From contig CAZRTJ010000037.1 of the NCBI GenBank assembly GCA_964602985.1, positions 1 to 22,048 of the forward strand: 22,048 nucleotides of DNA, written 5' to 3'. Numbering within the stretch: the first letter of the stretch is position 1; each line of letters begins with the position of its first letter. The notes under the pieces are model-generated. The model worked only from the letters and a program-made list of their open reading frames with translations, had not been told where the DNA came from and did no database searches. Shown here piece after piece: positions 7,873 through 15,892 of the stretch. The position numbers were made by a program, and so were the translations under genes. Origin of the DNA: CAYZJB01 sp964602985. GTDB taxonomy: Bacteria > CLD3 > SB21.

Positions 7873-8220
7873 TCAGGCGCCTTCGTGGAAGGACTTCACC
7901 GCGGCATCAACGCTTTCAAACGTCTTAAAAATCTTCAGAAGCTGGGTAATCATCAACAGGCTTTCCACTTTATCGGCGACAGAGGATAATCGAAGGTCGC
8001 CCCCCGAATTTTTCATCGTGGTTAAACCGGACATCAGGGCGCCCAATCCCGAACTGTTCATCCATTTTACGTTCGCGAGGTCGAGGACCACACGCTTGAC
8101 TCCGACTCCGGACAGTTCCCGTATCCGATCGTGCACGGCTGTGGTCTCCGATCCACCCATGAGTTTTCCCTTCAGATGCAACACATAGGTGTCGCCATGC
8201 ACTTCTTCTTTGAAACTCAT
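7873..8220 (-). CDS. STAS-domain anti-sigma factor antagonist
   Basis: This single 115-residue STAS domain resembles SpoIIAA and RsbV. Its conserved site reads WMNSSGLGALM at residues 53-63. Ser57 aligns with the serine phosphorylated by RsbW/SpoIIAB kinases. The residue usually Asp in the DSSG motif is Asn55. The start at 8220 is chosen because GGAG lies directly upstream on the minus strand (GGAGTAGGAGT before the ATG) and the domain begins there. A 14-codon extension to 8262 is open but has no ribosome site. The expected partner is the anti-sigma kinase at 3085-3525 in the same gene run. Confidence 0.93.
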   Translation of the reverse strand: MSFKEEVHGDTYVLHLKGKLMGGSETTAVHDRIRELSGVGVKRVVLDLANVKWMNSSGLGALMSGLTTMKNSGGDLRLSSVADKVESLLMITQLLKIFKTFESVDAAVKSFHEGA

Positions 8221-8278
8221 ACTCCTACTCCAAGTTAGATTCCGTATGGGGGCAATGTGCACACTGGAAGAATTTCAA

Positions 8279-8971
8279 TCAAGGTTTTTGATTGACGGCC
8301 TGTTTCGAGACTCGTGCCTTGATAAACAGCAAAACGCTGATGCCGGTCATCGCCAAACCCGTGAAGAACAAATACCAAATCGTCCCATCCTGCCGGTCCA
8401 CCATGCTGGTCGCTGACATTTCAAAATAATCGTGGTGCAGGATCTGCTCGACATCGTACGTCCACACGGTTGTGTCTTGGCGGATATCGCCGGAACTGGA
8501 TTCGGTGATGCGTCCGGGCAGAATGGTGTAGAAGGAAAATTGCAAGTCGGCCAGTAGGACCTTGGCCGTCGCAAAGTCGTTTTGAAGGCCGTTGACTTCT
8601 ACGTCTTTTCGAACCAGATTGGTCAGGAACTTGTTCTCAAACGAGATGTGACCGTCCGTTATGCGAATTCTCGTTGCGGCAAATTCGTCTGACAGATCAC
8701 CCGATGTCCACGATTTTTCCGCAATGAGAAAATAATTCTCGCCATCCGGGTAGTCGTGTACAGCGTACTGCTGTCCCGCAAAAAACTGCCGTTTGGCGAT
8801 TACCAGGTCTTTCTCATCGCGACTGTAATTCAGAATGATCCTGCGGGCGGCAGAGCCATCTTCGTAGACATACGAAAAGACCTCTGCCTTGTAGCTGGTG
8901 AGCTGACCCCAGCTTGTTCCATGCAGGAGCAGGAGGATCAACGATGGGCGCAAGACACGTAGGGTGATCAT
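8279..8971 (-). CDS. Unrecognised secreted protein with C-terminal membrane anchor
   Basis: I do not recognise this 230-residue protein. It begins with a signal peptide (about residues 1-22, ending GTSWG-Q). A mainly beta-strand region of about 170 residues follows, rich in Asp, Tyr and Thr. A hydrophobic helix at about 198-217 comes next, then a short basic tail (KARVSKQAVNQKP). This predicts an exported domain tethered to the inner membrane by its C terminus with the tail in the cytoplasm. There is no Cys after the signal peptide, so it is not a lipoprotein. It is the first gene of a nine-gene run, 58 bases before the STAS gene, and divergent from ppk2. It could be a sensor input or part of an envelope complex; nothing in the sequence decides. 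Confidence 0.75.
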   Translation of the reverse strand: MITLRVLRPSLILLLLHGTSWGQLTSYKAEVFSYVYEDGSAARRIILNYSRDEKDLVIAKRQFFAGQQYAVHDYPDGENYFLIAEKSWTSGDLSDEFAATRIRITDGHISFENKFLTNLVRKDVEVNGLQNDFATAKVLLADLQFSFYTILPGRITESSSGDIRQDTTVWTYDVEQILHHDYFEMSATSMVDRQDGTIWYLFFTGLAMTGISVLLFIKARVSKQAVNQKP

Positions 8972-8985
8972 CTTGAAAACCGCTG

Positions 8986-9014
8986 AATATAAAGGCGCAA
9001 CACCTTGAATGCAA
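8986..9014 (-). promoter_or_regulatory. Candidate promoter of the nine-gene minus-strand run
   Basis: On the minus strand TTGCAT (9014-9009) is followed by a 17-base spacer and TATATT (8991-8986), a good -10 box with a weak -35. It lies in the 62-base divergent gap between the 230-residue protein gene and ppk2. The same AT-rich box could serve a plus-strand promoter for ppk2. Confidence 0.42.
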
Positions 9015-9033
9015 TACGTGAAAGGGAAGGACG

Positions 9034-9834
9034 ATGAAACGCAAATTGCGTGCTCCCCGGGGAAAAATCCGGTTGAAGAAAGTTCCGACGGACAAGACCT
9101 ACGGATTCAAAAGCGCAGAAGAGGCGCGCGACGAATTCAAGCGGCTCAATCTGCGGATGATCGAATTGCAGGAGCTTCTCTACGCCGAGAAGAAGCGAAG
9201 TCTGCTGATCGTGCTCCAGGCGCTGGACACGGGGGGAAAAGACGGAACCATCAAGCATGTGATGCGGGGCGTCAATCCACAAAGCTGCGTGGTCACGAGC
9301 TTCAAAGCGCCAAGTGAACTGGAGCGTTCGCACGACTTTTTGTGGCGGATTCACCGGGCGGTGCCTCCGCGCGGGTATGTGGGGATTTTCAATCGCTCGC
9401 ACTACGAAGACGTGATCGTGCCCTACATCCAGGGTACAGTCAAATGGAAGCACCTGAAGGATCGTTACGATCGGATTAACGAATTTGAAGAACATTTGTG
9501 GGAAAACGGAACCCACATTCTGAAATTCTATCTGCATATTTCCAAGGACGAGCAGAAGAAGAGGTTGCGGGAGCGACTGGACGACCCACAAAAAACCTGG
9601 AAATTCAGCGTGAACGATCTGGAAATGCGAAAGCGCTGGGACGATCTGATGGAAGCCTATGCCTCCGCGTTCGAGCACTGTGATCGGGATCATGCGCCGT
9701 GGTACATCATCCCGTCCAATCACAAGTGGTTCCGCAACCTGGCCGTCGCCTCGGTGATCGTGGACACCCTGGAGGAAATGAAATTAAAATATCCCAAAAG
9801 CGATGTAGACGTGTCGAAAATCAAAATTGTCTGA
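9034..9834 (+). CDS. ppk2: PPK2-family polyphosphate:nucleotide phosphotransferase
   Basis: PPK2 enzymes move phosphate between inorganic polyphosphate and nucleotides, usually regenerating ADP, ATP or GTP in the cytoplasm. The 266-residue one-domain protein has the family Walker A ALDTGGKDGT (63-72), the SFKAPSELERSHDFLWR segment and GYVGIFNRSHYEDV (114-127), which contains the Walker B-like region. The C-terminal segment has APWYIIPSNHKWFRN. The N-terminal 20 residues are basic. Length and the early basic segment resemble the single-domain polyphosphate:AMP/ADP group, but class assignment is tentative. The ATG follows AAGGGAAGG by three bases. It is followed by gatC, which has its own promoter. 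Confidence 0.95.
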   Translation: MKRKLRAPRGKIRLKKVPTDKTYGFKSAEEARDEFKRLNLRMIELQELLYAEKKRSLLIVLQALDTGGKDGTIKHVMRGVNPQSCVVTSFKAPSELERSHDFLWRIHRAVPPRGYVGIFNRSHYEDVIVPYIQGTVKWKHLKDRYDRINEFEEHLWENGTHILKFYLHISKDEQKKRLRERLDDPQKTWKFSVNDLEMRKRWDDLMEAYASAFEHCDRDHAPWYIIPSNHKWFRNLAVASVIVDTLEEMKLKYPKSDVDVSKIKIV

Positions 9835-9845
9835 CGTGTTTGGAA

Positions 9846-9874
9846 TTGACATTCGAACCCCTTTGGCCTATATT
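9846..9874 (+). promoter_or_regulatory. Sigma70-like promoter of gatC
   Basis: A consensus TTGACA (9846-9851), a 17-base spacer and TATATT (9869-9874) lie in the gap after ppk2. The predicted start is near 9881, only about three bases before the gatC ATG at 9884. There is no Shine-Dalgarno site between them. Confidence 0.75.
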
Positions 9875-9883
9875 GCCCGCCGT

Positions 9884-10171
9884 ATGGCAGTCACCGTGCA
9901 GGATGTTCACAAAATCGCTTCGCTCGCGCATCTTCGATTTACCGATGAGGAAGTGGATCTCTACACCGGACAGCTGAATCAAATCCTGGCCTACGTCGAA
10001 AAACTCAACGAATTGAATACGGACGACGTCGAGATTACCTACCATCCGATCTCCTACGGCGATGCATTTCGGGAGGACATCCCGGGGGAAAGCCTGAGGG
10101 TGGAGGATGCCCTGCGAAATGCGCCGGAGAAGAACTGGCAGTATTTCGTGGTGCCAAAAGTAGTCGGCTGA
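9884..10171 (+). CDS. gatC: Asp/Glu-tRNA amidotransferase subunit C
   Basis: GatC is the small subunit that stabilises the GatA-GatB complex, which converts Glu-tRNA(Gln) or Asp-tRNA(Asn) to the amide. The 95-residue product has the usual layout: an N-terminal VHKIASLAHLRFTDEE helix, a second helix (LNQILAYVEKLNELN), then the extended FREDIPGESLRVEDALRNAP segment and terminal YFVVPKVVG. The start at 9884 fits the family N terminus; a 19-codon upstream extension overlaps the promoter and is not similar to GatC. Subunits A and B are not in the window. It ends just before an intrinsic terminator. Confidence 0.95.
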   Translation: MAVTVQDVHKIASLAHLRFTDEEVDLYTGQLNQILAYVEKLNELNTDDVEITYHPISYGDAFREDIPGESLRVEDALRNAPEKNWQYFVVPKVVG

Positions 10172-10175
10172 CAAC

Positions 10176-10202
10176 AAGGAGACGGTAGAGTCTCCTTTTT
10201 TT
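10176..10202 (+). terminator. Intrinsic terminator after gatC
   Basis: AAGGAGAC and GTCTCCTT form an 8-bp stem with a six-base loop (10176-10197), running into a T-tract to 10202. It begins five bases after the gatC stop, so pyrG is probably transcribed separately or by partial read-through. Confidence 0.88.
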
Positions 10203-10233
10203 ATGTACGCTTGATTTTTTTTCGGACGATCTC

Positions 10234-11901
10234 ATGTCAAAACGACGACCCACAAAGTATGTGTTTGTAACCGGCGGGGTGATCTCCTCGCTGGGCAAGG
10301 GGATTGCCTCGGCCAGTCTGGGGATGCTGTTGAAAGCGCGTGGACTCTCGGTTACAATCCAGAAGTTTGATCCCTACATCAATGTCGATCCCGGTACCAT
10401 GAGTCCGTACCAGCACGGCGAGGTATTTGTCACCGACGACGGGGCGGAGACGGACCTCGATTTGGGGCATTACGAGCGATTCATCGACGTCAGCATGTCG
10501 GAGAAGAACAGTCATACGACGGGGAAGATTTACAAGACGGTGATCGATCGAGAACGGCGCGGCGACTATCTGGGCGCGACCGTGCAGGTCATTCCGCATA
10601 TCACGGACGAAATCAAAGAGCGCATTCGCAGTTTGTCCGGATACGACGTCGTCATTTCTGAAATCGGCGGCACGGTGGGCGACATTGAAAGTCTGCCTTT
10701 TCTGGAAGCCATCCGTCAATTTTGCCTCGAAGCCGGCCCCAGGAACACGATCAATATTCACGTGACCCTCGTGCCGTTTATTCGGGCGGCAGACGAACTG
10801 AAGACCAAGCCAACACAGCACAGCGTGATGCGATTGCGCGAGATCGGGATTCAGCCTGACATTCTTCTGTGTCGAACGGAGAAGGCCTTGTCCGAGGACA
10901 TGAGGAAGAAAATCGGATTGTTTTGCAATGTCGTTTCGGAAGCGGTCATCGAAGCATCCGACGTGCAATCGATCTATGAGGTTCCGCAAATCATGTATCG
11001 CCAGGGATTGGATCAATTGATTCTCAAACGACTGGGGGTTCGTGCGAATGAAGCCCGACTGATGGAATGGACCCGGATGGTGGACACCATCTATCACACC
11101 CAGCGCGGCCTGAAGATTGCGATTTGCGGCAAGTATACGGGATTGCCGGATGCGTACAAGAGTATTACCGAATCGTTTGTGCATGCCGGCGTGGCAAATG
11201 ACGTGAAGGTTCAGATCGAATGGATCGATTCGTCGACGGTGGAGCCGGAAAATTGCGCCGACCATTTCAGCGACGTCGACGGTATTCTGGTTCCAGGGGG
11301 ATTCGGTTCGCGTGGAATTGAAGGAATGATTCTCGCGATCCAATATGCGCGGGAAAACCGGATTCCGTTTTTTGGGATCTGCCTGGGCATGCAATGCGCG
11401 AGCATCGAATTTGCCAGACATGTGTGTGGACTGGACGGCGCAAACAGCAGCGAGTTTAACAAGAAGACCAAACATCCGGTGATCGACCTGATGGAATCAC
11501 AGCGTAGCGTCAAGGAGATGGGTGCGACGATGCGTCTGGGTGCGTATCCGTGCGTGGTGAAGAAAGACACGCGCACATTCGATGCGTATGGGGAGGACCT
11601 GATCAGCGAGCGGCATCGACACCGCTACGAGTTTAACAACGCATACATCAAGATGTTCGAAGAACACGGCATTGCATTCAGCGGCATGTCGCCCGACCAT
11701 AAGCTGGTCGAGATGATCGAATACGCCGATCATCCGTGGTTTGTCGGAGTACAATTCCATCCCGAGTTGAAATCCCGTGCGATCAAAGCCCATCCACTCT
11801 TCCGGGAATTTGTCCGCGCCGCATGGAAGCACAAAGATTCCCAATCCCGCGAGATCCAGCTCACAAGAACGCAATCGGCAACGGCGCCTGTCGTCGTCTG
11901 A
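10234..11901 (+). CDS. pyrG: CTP synthase
   Basis: PyrG makes CTP from UTP, ATP and glutamine. The 555-residue length is standard. The N-terminal synthetase domain has the P-loop-like FVTGGVISSLGKG near residue 11, DPYINVDPGTM (46-56) and DGAETDLDLGHYERF. The C-terminal glutamine amidotransferase domain has the nucleophile Cys383 in GICLGMQ and the His509/Glu511 pair in FHPEL. The gene follows the gatC terminator by about 30 bases. No convincing promoter or strong Shine-Dalgarno is visible upstream, and none of the pyrG attenuation signals known from Firmicutes are present. nadB starts ten bases after its stop. Confidence 0.98.
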   Translation: MSKRRPTKYVFVTGGVISSLGKGIASASLGMLLKARGLSVTIQKFDPYINVDPGTMSPYQHGEVFVTDDGAETDLDLGHYERFIDVSMSEKNSHTTGKIYKTVIDRERRGDYLGATVQVIPHITDEIKERIRSLSGYDVVISEIGGTVGDIESLPFLEAIRQFCLEAGPRNTINIHVTLVPFIRAADELKTKPTQHSVMRLREIGIQPDILLCRTEKALSEDMRKKIGLFCNVVSEAVIEASDVQSIYEVPQIMYRQGLDQLILKRLGVRANEARLMEWTRMVDTIYHTQRGLKIAICGKYTGLPDAYKSITESFVHAGVANDVKVQIEWIDSSTVEPENCADHFSDVDGILVPGGFGSRGIEGMILAIQYARENRIPFFGICLGMQCASIEFARHVCGLDGANSSEFNKKTKHPVIDLMESQRSVKEMGATMRLGAYPCVVKKDTRTFDAYGEDLISERHRHRYEFNNAYIKMFEEHGIAFSGMSPDHKLVEMIEYADHPWFVGVQFHPELKSRAIKAHPLFREFVRAAWKHKDSQSREIQLTRTQSATAPVVV

Positions 11902-11911
11902 CCCCATTCAC

Positions 11912-13513
11912 ATGTCGGTATCCGTAGAAAGCGATTTCCTGATTATCGGAAGTGGCATTGCCGGCCTTTCGACGGCGTTGCGATGTGCCAAGGTGGGTAC
12001 GGTGACTGTGATTACCAAGAAATCAGACACGGAAAGCAATACCAATTATGCCCAGGGTGGAATCGCGTCGGTCCTTTCCGGTGACGATAGTTTCCAACTT
12101 CATATCGAGGACACACTGACGGCGGGCGCAGGGCTGTGCCACAGGGATGCCGTGGAGCTCATCGTGCGCCAGGGTCCGCGAGCCATCCAGGCGCTGATCG
12201 ATATTGGCGTACGATTCACGCAGAGGCAGGGTGGGCTGGACCTCGGTCGGGAGGGCGGCCACTCACGCAATCGCATCGCCCATGCGCAAGACCTGACGGG
12301 CCATGAGATCGAGCGCGCACTGGTTCATACCGTCCAGGCGAATCCCAACATCCGGGTGTTTGAGAACCACATTACCCTGGAAGTGATCACGGACCATCAC
12401 TGGGGCCTTACGAAAGAAGGTGGCATTTCTTGTTATGGAGCGTATGCGTTGGATACGTCGACCCAAAGGGTGGTCGCCTTTGGTTCGCGAGTGACGATTC
12501 TGTGTACAGGCGGATGCGGACACGTCTATCGCCATACGACGAATCCGCTCATCGCGACGGGCGACGGCCTGGCGATGGCCTACCGGGCGGGAGCGGCGGT
12601 GGCCAATCTCGAGTTCATGCAATTTCACCCGACGACGCTGTACCATCCGGAAGGACGATCCTTTCTCATCAGCGAGGCGGTTCGTGGATTTGGGGCTTTC
12701 CTGATCAATGCGGCGGGGGAACGATTCATGGAGCGCTATGACGAACGAAAGGAACTGGCGCCGCGCGATATCGTGGCTCGCGCCATCGACGCGGAAATGA
12801 AAAAGCGCGGCGACGCGTGTGTCTACCTCGATCTGCGGCACTTGTCGGCATCCGGTGTGAAGGATCACTTTCCGAATATCTATGAGCGCTGCCTGCAATA
12901 CAAAATGGATATCACGCACGAGGTCATTCCCGTGGTCCCGGCCGCGCATTACATGTGCGGGGGAGTTGTCACCGATCTGGAGGGAGCGACCAATATCGAT
13001 CGTCTCTACGCTTGCGGAGAAGTGGCGTGCACGGGTGTGCATGGGGCCAATCGTCTGGCCAGCAACTCGTTGCTCGAGGCCGTCGTCTTTGCCGATCAGG
13101 TCTTCCAAAGCGCCTCCCGTCGTGTTCGCCAATCCGATGAGCGACGCGAACTTCCTGCATGGGATGACAGCGGGACCTTCCGTACGGAAGAATGGGTGCT
13201 GATCGAGCACAACCGGGACGAGGTGCAGCAGATCATGTGGGACTACGTCGGCATCGTGCGTTCGGATTTGCGACTGGCGAGAGCCGAACGACGGATCGAA
13301 CTGATTTCCAGTGAAATTGAAGATTTTTACAAGCGAACCAAGATCAGCGAGGGGCTGATCGAATTACGCAATCTGACCAAAGTGGCCAAACTCATCATTC
13401 GTTGTGGACGCCTGCGGAGGGAAAGCCGTGGACTGCACTACACCACGGACTATCCACAACGGGACGATTCCCAAGGACTGCGTGATACGGTCATCAGCAC
13501 CTTTGATCGATAG
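11912..13513 (+). CDS. nadB: L-aspartate oxidase
   Basis: NadB oxidises L-aspartate to iminoaspartate using FAD, the first step of de novo NAD synthesis. The 533-residue product has the FAD-binding GSGIAGLS at residues 13-20, NTNYAQGGIASVL just after residue 40, the EGGHSRNRIAH active-site segment, GCGHVYRHTTNP, and the FAD-binding HGANRLASNSLLEAVVF near residue 380. The C-terminal helical domain is present. The frame stays open 45 codons upstream inside pyrG. The family N terminus and the ten-base spacing after the pyrG stop favour the ATG at 11912. There is no clear Shine-Dalgarno, so it probably relies on coupling with pyrG. nadA and nadC are not in the window. Confidence 0.97.
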   Translation: MSVSVESDFLIIGSGIAGLSTALRCAKVGTVTVITKKSDTESNTNYAQGGIASVLSGDDSFQLHIEDTLTAGAGLCHRDAVELIVRQGPRAIQALIDIGVRFTQRQGGLDLGREGGHSRNRIAHAQDLTGHEIERALVHTVQANPNIRVFENHITLEVITDHHWGLTKEGGISCYGAYALDTSTQRVVAFGSRVTILCTGGCGHVYRHTTNPLIATGDGLAMAYRAGAAVANLEFMQFHPTTLYHPEGRSFLISEAVRGFGAFLINAAGERFMERYDERKELAPRDIVARAIDAEMKKRGDACVYLDLRHLSASGVKDHFPNIYERCLQYKMDITHEVIPVVPAAHYMCGGVVTDLEGATNIDRLYACGEVACTGVHGANRLASNSLLEAVVFADQVFQSASRRVRQSDERRELPAWDDSGTFRTEEWVLIEHNRDEVQQIMWDYVGIVRSDLRLARAERRIELISSEIEDFYKRTKISEGLIELRNLTKVAKLIIRCGRLRRESRGLHYTTDYPQRDDSQGLRDTVISTFDR

Positions 13514-13534
13514 ACATCCCGGAAGGCACACCTC

Positions 13535-13870
13535 CTAGGGCGTACGCAACGTACGAACCTGATCCTCCAGTGACGTTCGCACCCGGTCGCAGATCAGATT
13601 GCACAACTGGAGAACCCACTTGTCGGTGACGCGATAGAACGTGAACAGGCCGTCTTTTCGGCGGCTCACAAAGCCGGCATCGTACAGAATCGCGAGGTGT
13701 TTGGAGACGTTCACCTGGCTGGTCTGGATCTGCTGGACAATGTCTTGCACACTGCACTCGCCGTCCCAGATGGTCTGAAGGATCCGAAGGCGAGTGGGCT
13801 CAGACAAGGCTTTGAATCTCCGCGCAACCATCTCCAGCGCGTCCGGGGGAAGTTTGCAGGCTTTCTTCAT
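13535..13870 (-). CDS. ArsR/SmtB-family winged-helix repressor
   Basis: This 111-residue protein has the ArsR fold: helix RFKALSEPTRLRILQTIW (18-35), then a helix-turn-helix around DIVQQIQTSQVNVSKHLAIL (43-62) and a wing containing RKDGLFTFYRV. The usual metal motif ELCVCDL is missing; the corresponding segment reads GECSVQDI. Cys residues at 5, 39, 90 and 94 could form a different metal or redox site. The DNA target cannot be read from sequence. It is convergent with nadB and divergent from the coiled-coil gene, whose promoter lies about 170 bases away in a shared 223-base gap. Confidence 0.93.
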   Translation of the reverse strand: MKKACKLPPDALEMVARRFKALSEPTRLRILQTIWDGECSVQDIVQQIQTSQVNVSKHLAILYDAGFVSRRKDGLFTFYRVTDKWVLQLCNLICDRVRTSLEDQVRTLRTP

Positions 13871-13876
13871 CCGCGA

Positions 13877-13905
13877 AACGTACGGGACGGCAACACCGAA
13901 ATCAA
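13877..13905 (-). promoter_or_regulatory. Weak candidate promoter of the arsR-type gene
   Basis: On the minus strand TTGATT (13905-13900), a 17-base spacer and TACGTT (13882-13877) lie six bases before the start codon. The -10 match is poor. The geometry matches the near-leaderless promoters of mnmA and gatC. Confidence 0.3.
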
Positions 13906-14039
13906 TAGTCTGTTTTCCTTTATGGTTATGCAGTGATCACGAGCGGATGCGTCACGATGCGGTACCGGACCCGATGAGCCCTTCTCTCTCCGGAGTCGTC
14001 CGTTTCTCTGGAAATGGACAAAATTCCTGACGTTTCTAC

Positions 14040-14068
14040 TTGCCTGAAAACGATCTTGGCCGTAACAT
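14040..14068 (+). promoter_or_regulatory. Candidate promoter of the coiled-coil gene
   Basis: TTGCCT (14040-14045), a 17-base spacer and TAACAT (14063-14068) each match four of six consensus positions. The predicted leader of about 19 bases contains the AGGAG ribosome site at 14084-14088. The rest of the gap from 13871 to 14039 shows no gene or strong signal. Confidence 0.45.
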
Positions 14069-14093
14069 GGTCGCCCAAAACAAAGGAGAATGG

Positions 14094-14921
14094 ATGTTCT
14101 TGTTTACAGCCCCCCTGGATTTTCGCGAGCTGAATGAACGGATTGACGCGTTAGAGGAAATGGTGGCGTCCCAGGAGCAGGGCAATCCCATTCGATGGTC
14201 GGACATGTGGACCTTGGTGGACGTGATTCACCGTGCCTTTCGGCGCGTACGATATCCGTTTCGGGAGGAACGCGAAAAGGCGTGGGAACGTTTTGCGTCT
14301 CTGCGGAAACACGCCAACGCAGCCTCCGCAAAAGATCGCGACATGCGCAAACAAACATCGGCGCCGATTCTGGAACAAGTGAACAGTCTCCTGCAAGAGG
14401 CCGTCGTCCCGGACACCGACCTGCGCACCTCCGACATGAAAATCCGCGGAGAGAAACTGAATCAGGCGAGAAAACTACTGAACGACAATCGACAACACAT
14501 GCTGATGGAACACAAGCGGGCGTGTTTTGCGCACATCCGCGATCTGCAGAATATCCATGATGAGTGGTGGGCGCAGTTCCGTGAGGAAAGAAAGAAGCGG
14601 CAGGAAGAATACGACAAACGGCTCGGGGACATCGCGGCCGACCTGGAGGACACGCGAAAGAAGTGTACCGAAGCGCAGAGCCAGTTGGACGAGTATAGAA
14701 AGAAAGCGGAGAAAATACGGGCGCGGCTGGGAGGTCACCGCATGAGTTCGTGGACCGCCAATGCGGCCTCGTTGTTGTCGGAGTACGAGGATGAAATGCA
14801 CACCCTCGAAGGTCAGGTGGCCGAATACCAGTCGCTCATTCGCCGTGTCGAACAGCGATTGCCCAAGACGTCCACCCAGACGTCGGTTTCCGACAGTCCC
14901 GTAGAGGAACCCGCTTCCTAA
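14094..14921 (+). CDS. Long coiled-coil protein of unknown function, DUF349-like
   Basis: This 275-residue cytoplasmic protein is almost all helix and very rich in Glu, Lys, Arg and Gln. The first 70 residues have Trp and Phe punctuation (WTLVDVIHRAFRRVRYPFREE, then KAWERFASLRK) that recalls DUF349 repeats. Residues of about 140-215 form a strong heptad-like coiled coil, with a second coil near 230-260. The tail is Thr/Ser/Pro-rich. I do not recognise a specific family. The start at 14094 is chosen because AGGAG lies five bases upstream; TTG at 14040 and ATG at 14067 are in frame but lack such a site. It is followed in the same direction by the transglutaminase-like gene, 69 bases later. Confidence 0.8.
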   Translation: MFLFTAPLDFRELNERIDALEEMVASQEQGNPIRWSDMWTLVDVIHRAFRRVRYPFREEREKAWERFASLRKHANAASAKDRDMRKQTSAPILEQVNSLLQEAVVPDTDLRTSDMKIRGEKLNQARKLLNDNRQHMLMEHKRACFAHIRDLQNIHDEWWAQFREERKKRQEEYDKRLGDIAADLEDTRKKCTEAQSQLDEYRKKAEKIRARLGGHRMSSWTANAASLLSEYEDEMHTLEGQVAEYQSLIRRVEQRLPKTSTQTSVSDSPVEEPAS

Positions 14922-14990
14922 CGAATCCATTCCCATTTGAAGTCGCCTCGTTGTGCGGCTCATTTCAGACAGGGTGCAAAAGGTCAGGTT

Positions 14991-15887
14991 GTGAAAAAAA
15001 TTCTCTGGACACTTCTCTGGATGACGATCGGCGGTGCCGGCGTGTGGGTCTACGATTTGGTCACGTGTCGCCTGCCTCTGCGGGAGCAAGTGGCCGCCCA
15101 CGCAATCGCTTTGGATACTGTCCGTGACAGTCTGATGAAAGTGCATGCCGAATCAGAGCAGTTGCAGGAGGAAAATCGATGGTTTCACCTGATCTTCCCT
15201 CCCGAAAGCGGCATCTTCTATCCCTCGAGCTTCTATCGTCAATTCTATCTCTACGGAAATACCAGGGGCAAATTCTTGTCCCTGTCGTTCAGCGCCAACA
15301 AATATTTCGAACATCGTCGTCGCACGCAAGGCACGGGATTTCAGCGGATTGCAGATGCCTCCACGCCGCACGAGACCTTCCTGTACGAAATTCTCGACAG
15401 TCTAAGGGTCGTTCCCAATGACTCCGCCCACAACGATCAGTCCGCACAGAAGATTCTCAATTTCGTGAACGGGATTCCATACCACGACAAGGAACAGTAC
15501 TATGTGAAGATGCCGATTGAAACCCTGGCCGAAGGTCGGGGCAATTGTGCAGACTTGTCGGTGCTGATGCATTCGCTGATGATCACGGCGGGTTTGGATG
15601 CTCTGCTGTCCTTTCCTACCGAGGGCGATACGCTCGATCACGCGATGGTCGGAGTCCACGGCGATTTCAACGAAGACCGGACGCGGACGTACTTCTGGTA
15701 TCCCGACTCAAACGGGAAAAAGTATTATCTCTGCCAGCCTACCGGAACCACCGATATGCGCTATCCCGTGATGCACAAAGTAGGTTATGCGGCTCGGTAT
15801 CCGTACACCATGGTCTACAAGGACAGCATTTCGGTCGTGGAAAACAAAAAGGAATGGCTGAAACGGCCGGCCAAAAAGAAGAAATGA
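14991..15887 (+). CDS. Membrane-anchored transglutaminase-like protein
   Basis: The 298-residue product starts with a single membrane helix (about residues 3-21), then a short coiled coil (about 40-62) and a periplasmic or extracytoplasmic domain. The transglutaminase/cysteine-protease core is seen as GRGNCADLSVLMHSL, with the nucleophile Cys186. The catalytic His217 lies in LDHAMVGVHG, and a later Asp-bearing segment reads WYPDSNGKKYYLCQPTG. Such domains hydrolyse or cross-link peptide amide bonds. A GTG start at 14991 is preferred: AAAAGG lies seven bases upstream and the helix follows immediately. A TTG 18 codons upstream lacks a ribosome site. It is convergent with the dedA-like gene, five bases apart. 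Confidence 0.86.
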   Translation: MKKILWTLLWMTIGGAGVWVYDLVTCRLPLREQVAAHAIALDTVRDSLMKVHAESEQLQEENRWFHLIFPPESGIFYPSSFYRQFYLYGNTRGKFLSLSFSANKYFEHRRRTQGTGFQRIADASTPHETFLYEILDSLRVVPNDSAHNDQSAQKILNFVNGIPYHDKEQYYVKMPIETLAEGRGNCADLSVLMHSLMITAGLDALLSFPTEGDTLDHAMVGVHGDFNEDRTRTYFWYPDSNGKKYYLCQPTGTTDMRYPVMHKVGYAARYPYTMVYKDSISVVENKKEWLKRPAKKKK

Positions 15888-15892
15888 AATAG

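Noticed and set aside
10237..11475. Long open frame on the minus strand (412 codons)
   Set aside because: It lies wholly opposite pyrG, which has every CTP synthase motif. The antisense product is His/Arg-rich with no domain, as expected for a codon-bias shadow.
11777..11911. 45-codon upstream extension of nadB
   Set aside because: It lies inside pyrG and adds residues that precede the FAD-binding strand in no known NadB.
12263..13210. Minus-strand open frame of 315 codons
   Set aside because: It is antisense to nadB, has no recognisable motif, and nadB is certain.
15865..15877. GGCCGGCC palindrome followed by A-tract as a terminator
   Set aside because: The self-complementary stem leaves no usable loop and it lies within the transglutaminase coding region.
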